Origin: an uncultured Clostridia bacterium
Lineage (GTDB): Bacteria; Bacillota; Clostridia; Oscillospirales; Acutalibacteraceae
Direction: 5' to 3'
Length of the DNA stretch: 33,364 nt
NCBI GenBank assembly: GCA_905235625.1
Contig: CAJOLX010000013.1
Location: 1-33,364 of the forward strand
Position numbers and translations under genes: made by a program. The notes under the pieces were generated by a model. It saw nothing but the letters and a program-made list of their open reading frames with translations. It was not told the DNA's origin and ran no database searches. The first letter of the stretch is position 1. The number at the start of each line of letters is the position of its first letter. Below, in pieces: positions 8,427 to 16,986 of the stretch.

Positions 8427-9826
8427 GTGAGAAATCACAGGCGGATATTCTGAAAGAGCAGCTCTTTTACGAGCCGAAGCACGCAAGCTACGTCATGGAC
8501 GAAGACGAAATAAACAGAGCGGACGTTTTCTGCAGGGATTATATCGGCTTTCTTAACGCAAGCCGCACCGAAAGGGAAGCCGCCGCGAATATCGTTTCTC
8601 TTGCCCGCGAGCGCGGATACAAGGAGTTTGACCCCAAGGCAAAATACAAAAGCGGCGACAAGGTCTATTCTCTCATCCACGAAAAATCCGTGATACTCTG
8701 CACCATCGGCAAAAAGAGCGTCGCCGAGGGCGTGAGAATACTTGCAGCCCACATTGACAGCCCCCGCCTTGATTTAAAGCCCAACCCCCTTTACGAAGAG
8801 GACGAGCTTGCTCTCTTTAAGACCCATTATTACGGCGGAATCAAAAAATATCAGTGGCCCACCGTTCCTCTCGCTCTTCACGGCGTTGTGATAAAGAAAA
8901 ACGGCAAAAAGGTCACCGTCAGAATAGGCGACGAGCCGGGCGACCCCGTGTTTGTAGTTACCGACCTTCTTCCCCACCTCGACCGTCAGCAGGCGGACAG
9001 ACCCATGACCAAGGTCATAAAAGGCGAAGAGCTCAACATTCTCGTCGGCTCAAGACCTTTCGGAAACGAAAAGAGCGATAAAGCCGTTAAGCTGAACGTT
9101 CTGAACCTTCTCCACGAAAAATACGGCATTATAGAAGAAGATTTTCTCTCTGCGGAACTTGAAGCCGTGCCCGCTTACCCTGCGGTCGACATCGGCTTTG
9201 ACCGCAGCCTCATAGGCTCATACGGCCATGACGACAGAGTGTGCGCATATCCGAGCGTTATGGCGGCTTTTGACGCCGCAGAGCCCGAATACACGAGCGT
9301 TGCAGTGCTCACCGATAAGGAAGAAACCGGCTCAGACGGCAACACGGGCCTTCAAAGCGCTTATTTAAAGCACTTTATCGCGGACCTCGGCGCTCTCGAG
9401 GGCGTTCCCGGCAGAGACGTTATCAGAAACAGCTCCTGCCTCTCGGCGGACGTTAACGCGGGCTACGACCCCACCTTCGGCCACGTTCACGAAAAGATGA
9501 ACGCCGCTTATCTCAACAAGGGCATCGTGCTCACAAAATACACGGGCTCGGGCGGCAAGGGCGGCACCAACGACGCAAACGCCGAGTTTGTTTTCAAGGT
9601 TCGCTCCGTGTTTGACAGCGCCTGCGTTCAGTGGCAGGTCGGCGAGCTCGGCAAGGTTGACGAGGGCGGCGGAGGCACCGTAGCCAAATATATAGCCAAC
9701 CTCGGCGCGCAGGTAGTTGACGTGGGAGTGCCCGTGCTTTCAATGCACGCTCCATTCGAGGTCGTTTCAAAAACCGACGTTTACATGGCATACAAAGGCT
9801 TCAAGGCGTTCCTTGAGGCAAAATAA
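8423..9826 (+). CDS. M18 family zinc aminopeptidase
   Basis: A cytosolic di-zinc aminopeptidase that removes N-terminal residues, preferring acidic or neutral ones in characterised relatives. The 467 residues match the family. Metal and catalytic residues are visible: AAHIDSPRLDLK (His110, Asp112), GHDDR (Asp270), DKEETGSDG (catalytic Glu300 and ligand Glu301) and SMHAPFE (His442). The ATG overlaps the TGA of the TsaC-CoaE gene and follows a strong GGAGGAGG. It is the last gene of the run from 2815; 239 bp of non-coding sequence follows. Confidence 0.95.
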   Translation: MSEKSQADILKEQLFYEPKHASYVMDEDEINRADVFCRDYIGFLNASRTEREAAANIVSLARERGYKEFDPKAKYKSGDKVYSLIHEKSVILCTIGKKSVAEGVRILAAHIDSPRLDLKPNPLYEEDELALFKTHYYGGIKKYQWPTVPLALHGVVIKKNGKKVTVRIGDEPGDPVFVVTDLLPHLDRQQADRPMTKVIKGEELNILVGSRPFGNEKSDKAVKLNVLNLLHEKYGIIEEDFLSAELEAVPAYPAVDIGFDRSLIGSYGHDDRVCAYPSVMAAFDAAEPEYTSVAVLTDKEETGSDGNTGLQSAYLKHFIADLGALEGVPGRDVIRNSSCLSADVNAGYDPTFGHVHEKMNAAYLNKGIVLTKYTGSGGKGGTNDANAEFVFKVRSVFDSACVQWQVGELGKVDEGGGGTVAKYIANLGAQVVDVGVPVLSMHAPFEVVSKTDVYMAYKGFKAFLEAK

Positions 9827-10065
9827 GCTGAAAAATAACCAAACAGCGCAGCATTTCCGGTAAGAAAAGGGAAAAAGAAAGCCGTATTAACAGTTTGTTA
9901 ATAATTTGTTTCAAATTCAGTAACAGAACTGTATTAAGAGAAGAGTAAAATACCACACAAGGACAGATTTGTCCGATAATTTAGACATCTTCTTTTTTCA
10001 TTTTTATTTTCTCTTTCCCCAAAACGCAGTACCGGATGTTCGCGCATCCGGTATTGTGTTTTTTT
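9827..10065 (+). other. 239-bp intergenic region or long leader upstream of the rRNA methyltransferase gene
   Basis: No gene is seen. It contains a purine tract (9862-9881), a pyrimidine-rich tract (about 9988-10020) partly complementary to it, a small GGACA/TGTCC hairpin around 9961-9974, and a terminator-like hairpin abutting the next start codon. TCCGGTA at 9856-9862 repeats the 3' arm of that hairpin and could pair with its 5' arm. No clear sigma-A promoter was found. Confidence 0.5.
10030..10065 (+). terminator. Terminator or attenuator hairpin directly before the rlmI-like start codon
   Basis: TACCGGATG (10030-10038) pairs with CATCCGGTA (10045-10053), followed by TTGTG and a T8 run that ends at the ATG at 10066. 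It may end transcription of the M18 operon, or attenuate the next gene. Confidence 0.75.
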
Positions 10066-11286
10066 ATGAACAGAAAAGATTTACCCATTATCAAAGTCAC
10101 CCCGAAGGGCGAGCGCTCTCTCAGAAGCGGTCACCCGTGGGTGTATGACGCGGAGGTAACGGAGGTTTTCGGCGAAATTGAAAACGGCGGCCTCGCGCAC
10201 GTGTCGTCCGCAAAAGGAGCTTACCTCGGCACGGGGCTCGTCAGCCTCGAGAGCAAGATAAGATTGCGCGTGCTGTCATCAAACGCAAACGAAACCTTCT
10301 CCCCTCAGTTTTGGAAAAGAAGAATTAAATACGCGGTGGATTACCGAAAAACGGTTATGAGCGGCGACCTCGGCTGCTGCCGGCTGATTTTCGGCGAAGC
10401 GGACGGTATGCCGGGCCTCACGGCTGATAAATACGGCAGCATCGTCGTAACGCAGGTGCTGTCCTACGGCATGGAAAAGCTAAAAGACGTTATCTATCCT
10501 CTCATCGTTGAAGTGTTGAACGAAGCGGGCGAAAGGGTAGACGGAATTTACGAGAGAAACGACGTCGCTCTCCGTGAAAAAGAAGGGCTTGAGCAGGGGA
10601 AAGGCTGGTATGAGCCCATTCCTCACCCTCAGTCAACCGTTACCGAAATTTGCGAAAACGGCATTTACTACGACGTGGATTTTGAAAACGGGCAAAAAAC
10701 GGGGTTTTTCCTTGACCAGAAGTTTAACCGCGCCAAAGTGTCCGAAATCGCCGCGGGCAAGAAGGTGCTCGACTGCTTTACTCACACGGGCTCCTTTGCT
10801 CTTAACGCCGCAAAGGGAGGCGCGAAGAGCGTGACTGCCGTTGACGTTAGCGAAACGGCGCTCGAGTGCGCAAGGCTCAACGCCGAAAAAAACGGACTTT
10901 CCGATAAAACGGAGTTTGTCTGCGCCGACGTTTTTGATTATCTCACCTCTCTTGAGAAATCGGGCGGCAAGCCGTTTGATATGATAATTCTCGACCCTCC
11001 CGCGTTCACCAAGAGCCGCAAAACGGTTTCTTCCGCGGAAAAGGGATACAAAGAAATAAACTACCGTGCCATGAAAATACTGCCTCGCGGGGGCTATCTT
11101 GCCACCTGCACCTGCTCCCATTTTATGGAAAGCGACAGGTTTGAGGATATGCTCCGTTCGGCGGCGAAAGACGCGCAGGTAAGCCTTATGCAGATTTATT
11201 CGCTCAGGCAAAGCCCCGACCATCCGATTTTATGGAACGTGCCCGAAACGGACTATCTTAAATTTTACATTTTCAGGGTGGTGTAA
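10066..11286 (+). CDS. rlmI: Class I SAM-dependent rRNA methyltransferase, RlmI-like (23S rRNA m5C)
   Basis: A predicted 5-methylcytosine methyltransferase of 23S rRNA: 406 residues with an N-terminal PUA-like RNA-binding domain (about 8-80), then a Rossmann methyltransferase. Visible motifs are the SAM motif LDCFTHTGSFALNAAKGGA (235-253), acidic loop AVDVSETAL (258-266), ILDPPAF (308-314) and CTCS (348-351), which likely carries the catalytic Cys. The ATG at 10066 fits family N-termini (VTPKGERSLRSGHPWVY), but no Shine-Dalgarno lies between it and the adjoining hairpin/T-run. The alternative ATG at 10036 lies inside that hairpin. It is followed after 3 bp by the PI-PLC-like gene. Confidence 0.92.
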   Translation: MNRKDLPIIKVTPKGERSLRSGHPWVYDAEVTEVFGEIENGGLAHVSSAKGAYLGTGLVSLESKIRLRVLSSNANETFSPQFWKRRIKYAVDYRKTVMSGDLGCCRLIFGEADGMPGLTADKYGSIVVTQVLSYGMEKLKDVIYPLIVEVLNEAGERVDGIYERNDVALREKEGLEQGKGWYEPIPHPQSTVTEICENGIYYDVDFENGQKTGFFLDQKFNRAKVSEIAAGKKVLDCFTHTGSFALNAAKGGAKSVTAVDVSETALECARLNAEKNGLSDKTEFVCADVFDYLTSLEKSGGKPFDMIILDPPAFTKSRKTVSSAEKGYKEINYRAMKILPRGGYLATCTCSHFMESDRFEDMLRSAAKDAQVSLMQIYSLRQSPDHPILWNVPETDYLKFYIFRVV

Positions 11287-11289
11287 ATT

Positions 11290-12183
11290 ATGTTTTATGA
11301 AAACTGGATGGATTACATCGTTCCTTCCGCTAAAATCACGCAAATCGCGATTCCCGGCGCGCACAACTCCTGCACGATGGGCATGCCGCACACGGCCTGC
11401 TGCCAAAACGGCACTCCGCTTGAGCAGTATCAATACGGCGTGAGAGAATTCTGCGTAAGAGTCAAGAAAAAGAAAGACGGCGTTCACATCGCTCACGGCA
11501 TAAGCACGGGCATGCCCGCCGAGAAAGCGTTTGCTTATTTTGGGGAAATTCTCGCGAAATATGACGAATTCATCATTCTTGACATAAGAACCTACGGCGA
11601 CCAGAAGGTCGGCCCCATCACTTTGAAATACGGCGCCGACCCCAAAACGATAGACGAGCTTATTGAAAAATATCTTGAGCCCGAAAAATACGCCTTCACC
11701 GATTTTGACGACATAAGAAACGTAACTCTTGAGGATATCAAAAAATCGGGCAAGCGCTATCTCATTCATCATAAAGACTGCGAATACGAATATTCCAAAA
11801 ACGTTCACCTTCTTGAGCCCTGGGACAAAGAGCTTTTCGGCTATAAGCCCGAAAAATTTGCCCGCGAAAACTTAAAGTGTCTCACAGAGCTTGACAGCGA
11901 AGGCTTCTTCTGGTTCCAGTCTCAGCAAACGCCGAATTTCGGCACGGAGATGGGCCTCACCTGGCCCGATAAGCTTGACGAGCTTGACAGGCCCTATTTC
12001 CCGTGGATGATGGAGCAGATAGCCGCCGACCCCGTTAAACTGAATAAAGCGAATATAGTAGCCGGCGACTTTATGACGCGCGACTATATGAAAGTAAATG
12101 AAATCCTGCGCCTTAACCTGCTCAAGGGGATAGTTAAACCCGAGAGAGAGCAGGAATATGCGCAGGCGATAAAAGCGAGGTAA
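11290..12183 (+). CDS. PI-PLC X-domain-like phosphodiesterase, probably cytosolic
   Basis: A 297-residue protein with the fold signature of phosphatidylinositol-specific phospholipase C. IPGAHNSCT carries the first catalytic His (His25), GVREFCVRV holds the conserved Arg57, and VHIAHGI holds the second His (His69). Compared with Bacillus PI-PLC, the Asp after the first His is Asn26 and the Asp of the R-x-x-D-x-R motif is Cys55, so activity or substrate may differ. There is no signal peptide or membrane segment, although bacterial PI-PLCs are usually secreted. It sits between the rRNA methyltransferase (3 bp) and a PfkB kinase (4 bp), so the genes are co-transcribed. The substrate is unknown; a cyclic or glycerophospho-inositol compound is one guess. 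Confidence 0.85.
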   Translation: MFYENWMDYIVPSAKITQIAIPGAHNSCTMGMPHTACCQNGTPLEQYQYGVREFCVRVKKKKDGVHIAHGISTGMPAEKAFAYFGEILAKYDEFIILDIRTYGDQKVGPITLKYGADPKTIDELIEKYLEPEKYAFTDFDDIRNVTLEDIKKSGKRYLIHHKDCEYEYSKNVHLLEPWDKELFGYKPEKFARENLKCLTELDSEGFFWFQSQQTPNFGTEMGLTWPDKLDELDRPYFPWMMEQIAADPVKLNKANIVAGDFMTRDYMKVNEILRLNLLKGIVKPEREQEYAQAIKAR

Positions 12184-12187
12184 ACAA

Positions 12188-13066
12188 ATGGCAAAATATT
12201 CTTCAATGATTATCGGGCACGCAACGCTTGACACAAACACCGACCACCTCGGCAACACGGTTAAAATCGTAGGCGGAGCGGTCATATATTCCTCGGCGGC
12301 GGCGCACGCGCTCGGCCACAGAGTGCTTGCGGTGACAAAGCTTGCCGATAAAGACCTCGACAGGCTTGAGAGCTTCACCATTCCCTCGGAGGATATAGTG
12401 TGCCTTAAAAGCGAAAAATCGACCGATATGGTAAACGTTTATCACACCGCCGATAAAGAAACGCGCACCTGCACCTGCCTTTCGCAGGGCGACCCCTTCG
12501 GCGTGTCGGATATTCCCGACGCGGAGGCGGCAATTTATCACCTTGCCGGTCTCATATACGGCGACTTTAATAAAGAGCTGATAGTTTCTCTCTCCAAAAA
12601 AGCGCCCGTAGCGCTCGACGTGCAGGCTATGCTTCGCCACGCTGAGCCCGACGGCTCAATGCATTTTGAAGACTGGTCCGAAAAGCTCGAGTGCCTGCCT
12701 TACGTCACCTATCTTAAAACCGACGCCGCCGAAGCGGAAATAATGACCGGCTGCAGCGACCGCAAAGAAGCGGCAAAGCACCTTTATTCCTGGGGCGCAC
12801 GCGAAATTATGATAACGCACAACACCGAGGTGCTCATTTACGACGGCAGAGAATTTTATACCTGCCCGATAAAATCGAGAAACTTAAGCGGCCGCACGGG
12901 CAGAGGCGACACCACCTTTGCCTCATACATTAACGAGAGGCTCACCCATACGATTCCCGAGGCTCTGCTCACCGCGAGCGCCACGGTTTCGCTAAAAATG
13001 GAAACCCCCGGCCCGTTCAAGGGCACAAGACAAGACGTTGAAGAGTATATAAAGGAGCTTTATTGA
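12188..13066 (+). CDS. PfkB-family carbohydrate kinase
   Basis: A ribokinase-fold sugar or polyol kinase of 292 residues. The N-terminal GG (29-30) of the substrate lid and the C-terminal anion-hole motif GRTGRGDTTF (235-244, catalytic Asp241) are visible; the usual GAGD is GRGD here. Substrates cannot be assigned from sequence. The PfkB family includes ribokinases, adenosine kinases and myo-inositol kinases. Its placement 4 bp after a PI-PLC-like gene makes an inositol-type substrate worth considering, but that is inference. The D,D-carboxypeptidase gene follows after 4 bp. Confidence 0.87.
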   Translation: MAKYSSMIIGHATLDTNTDHLGNTVKIVGGAVIYSSAAAHALGHRVLAVTKLADKDLDRLESFTIPSEDIVCLKSEKSTDMVNVYHTADKETRTCTCLSQGDPFGVSDIPDAEAAIYHLAGLIYGDFNKELIVSLSKKAPVALDVQAMLRHAEPDGSMHFEDWSEKLECLPYVTYLKTDAAEAEIMTGCSDRKEAAKHLYSWGAREIMITHNTEVLIYDGREFYTCPIKSRNLSGRTGRGDTTFASYINERLTHTIPEALLTASATVSLKMETPGPFKGTRQDVEEYIKELY

Positions 13067-13070
13067 CTCT

Positions 13071-14444
13071 ATGAAGAAGTTTATCTGCGTTCTTTTTGCC
13101 GTCGTTTTTACGTTCGGAGCGTTTTCGGCGGCGGCAAACGGAGAATACAGCGATTACCTCGATGTTCCGCTTTATTCGGAATGCGCCATGCTCGTATGCA
13201 CCGACAACGACGAGGTAATTTTTTCCAAAAACATAAACAAGCAAACCATGCCCGCGTCTCTCACAAAGGTGATCACGGCGAGCGTGATACTTTCGGAATG
13301 CGAAGATCTCGACGAGATGTTCACCGTTCCCGAGAGCTGTCTCACCGAGCTTCAGGGCACGGGCAGCTCCCTTGCGGGGCTTAAAGCGGGTGAATCGGTT
13401 TCAATACACGACCTGCTCTGCTGCCTGCTCATTCACAGCGGCAACGACGCGGCTACCGCGCTCGCCTGCTGGTCAACGGGCTCCGACAGGCAAGCGTTCA
13501 TTGACAAGATGAACGCTCTCGCCGAATCTCTCGGATGCGTGAATTCTCATTTTACAAACGTTCACGGCCTTGACGACGAGGATCAATACGTCACCTGCGC
13601 CGACATGGCGGTGTTCTTTGAGAATGCATTTAAATACGAAACGTTCGCCGAGATATGCGGCATGACCTCCTACACTCTGCCCGAGAGCAATATGCAAAAG
13701 GAGCGCACTATCCGCACCACCAATTTCACCCTCATGCCCGGCTATAAGGATTATTACTGCAAATACGAGCAGGGCGGCAAAACGGGCACGACCTCGGGCG
13801 CAGGGTGCTGCCTTGTGAGCAAGGCTTCCAACAACGGCTACAATTATATTGCCGTTTGCATGAATTCCATTAAAGAGGATATCGATAACGACTACGTTGA
13901 CGAAAACGGAGCGTTTGTTGATACAAAAGCGATGTATGACTGGGCTTTCGGCAACCTGCGGCTTGTGCCGATAGCAAGCTCCGCAAGAATCGTGGGCGAG
14001 GTGCCTGTCAGATACGGCAAGGATGCCGACAGGGTAACGCTTTGCCCGGGTTCCAACTCCTATGGGCTTATGCCCAAGGGCGTTGATGAGAGCGGCCTTT
14101 TAATTGAGGTTATAGACGATACGGCGCCCGAAAGGCTCACGGCTCCCGTGCATAAGGGCGACTACGTCTGCAAGGGGCGCGTGCTGTTTTCAGGCGACGT
14201 TATAGCGGAGATCGACCTTGTGTCTTCCTCCGATATCAAACGTTCTTTCCTCTCTCTTTTCGGCACGACAATAGAGGATATTTTCTCGTCCCCCGTGTTT
14301 AAGGCGCTTGTAGCCGCGGCGGCGGTAGTATTCCTGCTGCTTGTGTTCTCAAGGAGAGCGGCAAAGAAAAAATCAAGGCCTAAATCCAATTATGAGACCT
14401 TGAAACAAAGTGATTTTGCAAAAAAAGGAGAAAGAAAAAAATGA
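13071..14444 (+). CDS. D-alanyl-D-alanine carboxypeptidase (serine peptidase S11)
   Basis: Trims the terminal D-Ala of peptidoglycan stem peptides outside the membrane. The 457 residues carry a signal peptide (MKKFICVLFAVVFTFG...), catalytic SLTK (Ser63, Lys66), SGN (123-125) and KTG (237-239). A C-terminal beta domain is followed by a membrane segment (about 415-433) and a basic tail ending in KKGERKK, where most relatives have an amphipathic anchor helix. AAGGAG lies 13-18 nt upstream of the ATG at 13071. Its stop overlaps the start of the next gene (ATGA), suggesting coupling. Confidence 0.95.
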   Translation: MKKFICVLFAVVFTFGAFSAAANGEYSDYLDVPLYSECAMLVCTDNDEVIFSKNINKQTMPASLTKVITASVILSECEDLDEMFTVPESCLTELQGTGSSLAGLKAGESVSIHDLLCCLLIHSGNDAATALACWSTGSDRQAFIDKMNALAESLGCVNSHFTNVHGLDDEDQYVTCADMAVFFENAFKYETFAEICGMTSYTLPESNMQKERTIRTTNFTLMPGYKDYYCKYEQGGKTGTTSGAGCCLVSKASNNGYNYIAVCMNSIKEDIDNDYVDENGAFVDTKAMYDWAFGNLRLVPIASSARIVGEVPVRYGKDADRVTLCPGSNSYGLMPKGVDESGLLIEVIDDTAPERLTAPVHKGDYVCKGRVLFSGDVIAEIDLVSSSDIKRSFLSLFGTTIEDIFSSPVFKALVAAAAVVFLLLVFSRRAAKKKSRPKSNYETLKQSDFAKKGERKK

Positions 14445-15598
14445 GCAACATTTACAAAGGCAGAGGCTCGGATGAGGACAATAAGCAGCTCGTGGAGGTT
14501 CTTGACAACGTATTCTTCCGCGACGAGCCGGACGTGCGCTTTATGACTCTTCTGCCGAAGCTTTACAAGGATAAATACCGCCCCGCTTACAATAACTTCA
14601 TGATAAAAGAGGACGGCGCCATCAAGGCTTCCGTGGGGCTTTTCCCCATGACGCTGAACGTTGACGGAGCCATTCTGAGCGTAGGCGGCATAGGCAACGT
14701 CGCGGTCGCGAGAGATTCCCGCAGCAAGGGCTACATGATAGAATGCATGAATATGGCGCTTGACCAAATGAAGAGCGACGGCACCGATATATCCGTGCTC
14801 GGCGGTCAGAGGCAGAGATATGAGCATTTCGGCTTTGAGCCCGCAGGCGTGGGTCTGAGCGTAGACGTAAACAAAAACACTCTCAAATACATAAAGGGCA
14901 AGGATTACGTCACTTCATTCAAAGCCGAGCCCATAACCGAGCTCACCGACGAGCTGAGAGATAAAATAAGGGCTCTTTACGAGCGAAACGGCGTTTACGT
15001 TGAGCGCCCCGACGACGATTTTGAAGATATTCTCAGGTCTTGGAACTGCACTCCCTACGCCATTTATGACGGCGGCGAATTCAAGGGATATTTCTGCAGA
15101 AGAGCAGAAAGCACCATTCAGGAAATAAACTGCGTCAATAAAGAAGATATGCTCGACATCTGCCTTGCGGCGATGAACGCGATGGGCGCCGATAAAATCA
15201 ACTTCGACCTTCCGCTTTACGACAGCGAGCTTTGCGAGCACATGGCCGTAAATTCCGACGGAATGAGCCTTGAGCACAGCGAAAACGCAAGCATTCTCAA
15301 CTACGGCAAGGTTTTGCAGGCTTATCTCAGCCTCAAAGCAAAGCGCATAAAGCTCGGCGAAGGCAGCCTTACTCTGCTCGTTCACGGCGTTAAGAGAGAC
15401 GAAAATCTCACGATAACCGTTAAGGACGGCAGCGTAAAGGTTGAAGAAACGGAAAACACGCCCGAGATAGAGCTCGAGCACCTCGAAGCGATGCGCTTCT
15501 TCACGGGCCTGAGCAGCAAGAGCCGCGAGAAACTCCCCGCATTTGCCGCAGGATGGTTCCCCATTGACTTCTTTTTAAGTTCACAAGATAACGTATAA
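14441..15598 (+). CDS. GNAT N-acetyltransferase, Eis-like
   Basis: A 385-residue protein with an N-terminal GNAT domain. GGIGNVAVARDSRSKGYM carries the acetyl-CoA pyrophosphate loop, and RQRYEHFGFEPAG is the typical end of the fold. The second half resembles the second GNAT and SCP2-like domains of Eis proteins, which acetylate amino groups of small molecules or proteins; the substrate here is unknown. It is coupled to the carboxypeptidase gene by an ATGA overlap and is the last gene of the run starting at 10066. The 27-bp repeat element begins at its stop codon, and a terminator follows. Confidence 0.87.
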   Translation: MSNIYKGRGSDEDNKQLVEVLDNVFFRDEPDVRFMTLLPKLYKDKYRPAYNNFMIKEDGAIKASVGLFPMTLNVDGAILSVGGIGNVAVARDSRSKGYMIECMNMALDQMKSDGTDISVLGGQRQRYEHFGFEPAGVGLSVDVNKNTLKYIKGKDYVTSFKAEPITELTDELRDKIRALYERNGVYVERPDDDFEDILRSWNCTPYAIYDGGEFKGYFCRRAESTIQEINCVNKEDMLDICLAAMNAMGADKINFDLPLYDSELCEHMAVNSDGMSLEHSENASILNYGKVLQAYLSLKAKRIKLGEGSLTLLVHGVKRDENLTITVKDGSVKVEETENTPEIELEHLEAMRFFTGLSSKSREKLPAFAAGWFPIDFFLSSQDNV

Positions 15599-15624
15599 CT
15601 TTGGGACTTCCGTCTTAAGCGAAG
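15598..15624 (+). repeat. 27-bp post-gene element, copy 2
   Basis: ACTTTGGGACTTCCGT followed by CTTAAGCGAAGA; two mismatches to 816-842. As at the first site, it directly follows a stop codon and precedes a terminator. Confidence 0.75.
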
Positions 15625-15652
15625 ACAAAGCAAAAAATAATACACATAAGTT

Positions 15653-15694
15653 CAGCGTGGCGCAAACAGTCAGTTTGTGCCACGCTGATTTTTT
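15653..15694 (+). terminator. Strong intrinsic terminator after the GNAT gene
   Basis: A 15-bp stem, CAGCGTGGCGCAAAC (15653-15667) with GTTTGTGCCACGCTG (15673-15687), has a five-base loop and is followed by ATTTTTTA. It also lies just past the 3' end of minus-strand araD and may serve both sides. Confidence 0.92.
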
Positions 15695-15720
15695 AATATA
15701 GACTCCGCAAAGCCGAGGTT

Positions 15721-16410
15721 TTATTTTTGCCCGTAGTAGGCGGTGTCGCCGTGCTTTCGGTAATAGTGCTTGCTTTGCAGGCTTTTTGACGCGGGGGAAG
15801 CGCCGAGATTTTCGCTGAGGTATGCCATTTTTGCCACCTCTTCAAGGACGGCGGAATTTTTCGCGGCGGACGAAGCGTCTTTTCCCCATGTGAACGGGCC
15901 GTGAGAGCGAACGAGCGCAGCGGGGATTTTTTCGGGGTCGAGGCCTCTGTTTTCAAAGGTTTCAACTATCACTTTGCCGGTGTTCAGCTCGTAATCGCCT
16001 TTAATTTCGGAGCCTGTCAGCTCCCTCGTGCAGGGCACGCTGCCGAATGCGAAATCCGCGTGAGTCGTGCCGTAAGGCGCAATGTCCGACGCCGCCTGAG
16101 CGAAAGCGACGGCAAAGGTCGAATGAGTGTGCGCAACGCCGCCGATTTCGGGGAATGAGCGGTAAAGCTCAAGGTGGGTGGGCGTGTCGGATGACGGATT
16201 GAGTTCGCCCTCAACCTTTTTGCCGTCAAGGCTCATAACCACCATGTCGTCGGCGGTCATTTTTGAATATTCCACGCCGGACGGCTTTATCACGACGAGC
16301 CCGCTTTCTCTGTCAATCGCGGAAACGTTGCCCCACGTGAACAGCACGAGCTTATATTCAACGAGGCTGAGATTTGCCTCAAGCACTTCCTGCTTTAAGC
16401 TCTCAAGCAT
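15721..16410 (-). CDS. araD: L-ribulose-5-phosphate 4-epimerase
   Basis: Converts L-ribulose 5-phosphate to D-xylulose 5-phosphate, the last step of L-arabinose breakdown into the pentose phosphate pathway. The 229 residues equal the usual length. Zinc ligands are GVAHTHST (His94, His96) and RSHGPF (His170). [17 protein letters not shown] and [11 protein letters not shown] are family blocks. It is the last gene of the truB operon and overlaps DUF4364 by 8 bp. araA and araB are absent from the window; GH51 at 2815 supplies arabinose but is in a different transcription unit. Confidence 0.96.
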   Translation of the reverse strand: MLESLKQEVLEANLSLVEYKLVLFTWGNVSAIDRESGLVVIKPSGVEYSKMTADDMVVMSLDGKKVEGELNPSSDTPTHLELYRSFPEIGGVAHTHSTFAVAFAQAASDIAPYGTTHADFAFGSVPCTRELTGSEIKGDYELNTGKVIVETFENRGLDPEKIPAALVRSHGPFTWGKDASSAAKNSAVLEEVAKMAYLSENLGASPASKSLQSKHYYRKHGDTAYYGQK

Positions 16411-16969
16411 TTTTGTTTCCCTCTCCTTCGTAAAAGACGTTCATCACCTGAGAATAAATTTTTTCGGGGTCATTTCTGAAATTCTGCGCAAGCGACAGAG
16501 CAGTTTGCAAATCCGGGGCGTAAAGAGTCAGCGACATGAGCGCGTCGCCGCCGTGGCGCACGGTGCAAATCACGTCGTAATGATCGCCGCGGTCTTCAAC
16601 CGAGGCGCTGTTGCTTTGCTTTATTTTTGCTTTTTTTAGCGCTTCATACGAGTCCCCGAGCGCCGTTTCTCTGACGGTAACGGGCAAATCGGGCAAGAGC
16701 TCGTTGAGATTTGAATTGCCCTTGCCGGTGAGCTCAATGCCGTTTTCGCTTTCGGCAAGATTTCCGCTGCCTATTAGCTCGTCGAGAGCCTGCGACGCTT
16801 CAAAGTAATTCGCGAGAGAGCTGATGGTGACAGCCTGCAGCAAAATCTCTTTGCTTACCTGCCCGGAAAGAGCGCGGGCGAGAAACTCAAAGAGTATTTT
16901 GATTTGCACGGTGTTTCGCAGTCCGCCTGCGGCAACGCCTTCGTCAAAGCCGTTTATTTCGTTATCCAT
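16403..16969 (-). CDS. DUF4364 family protein (probable winged-helix)
   Basis: A 188-residue cytosolic protein. The N-terminal ~75 residues ([16 protein letters not shown] to [14 protein letters not shown] and GIELTGKG) read like a winged-helix DNA-binding domain: helix-helix-helix followed by a beta wing. The C-terminal half is a mixed alpha/beta domain with no recognised motif. This layout and length fit DUF4364, a Firmicutes family of unknown role, sometimes suggested to be regulatory. It lies 17 bp after the HExxH gene and overlaps araD. Whether it regulates arabinose genes is unknown. Confidence 0.75.
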   Translation of the reverse strand: MDNEINGFDEGVAAGGLRNTVQIKILFEFLARALSGQVSKEILLQAVTISSLANYFEASQALDELIGSGNLAESENGIELTGKGNSNLNELLPDLPVTVRETALGDSYEALKKAKIKQSNSASVEDRGDHYDVICTVRHGGDALMSLTLYAPDLQTALSLAQNFRNDPEKIYSQVMNVFYEGEGNKNA

Positions 16970-16986
16970 GTTCGTTCTCCGATTTA

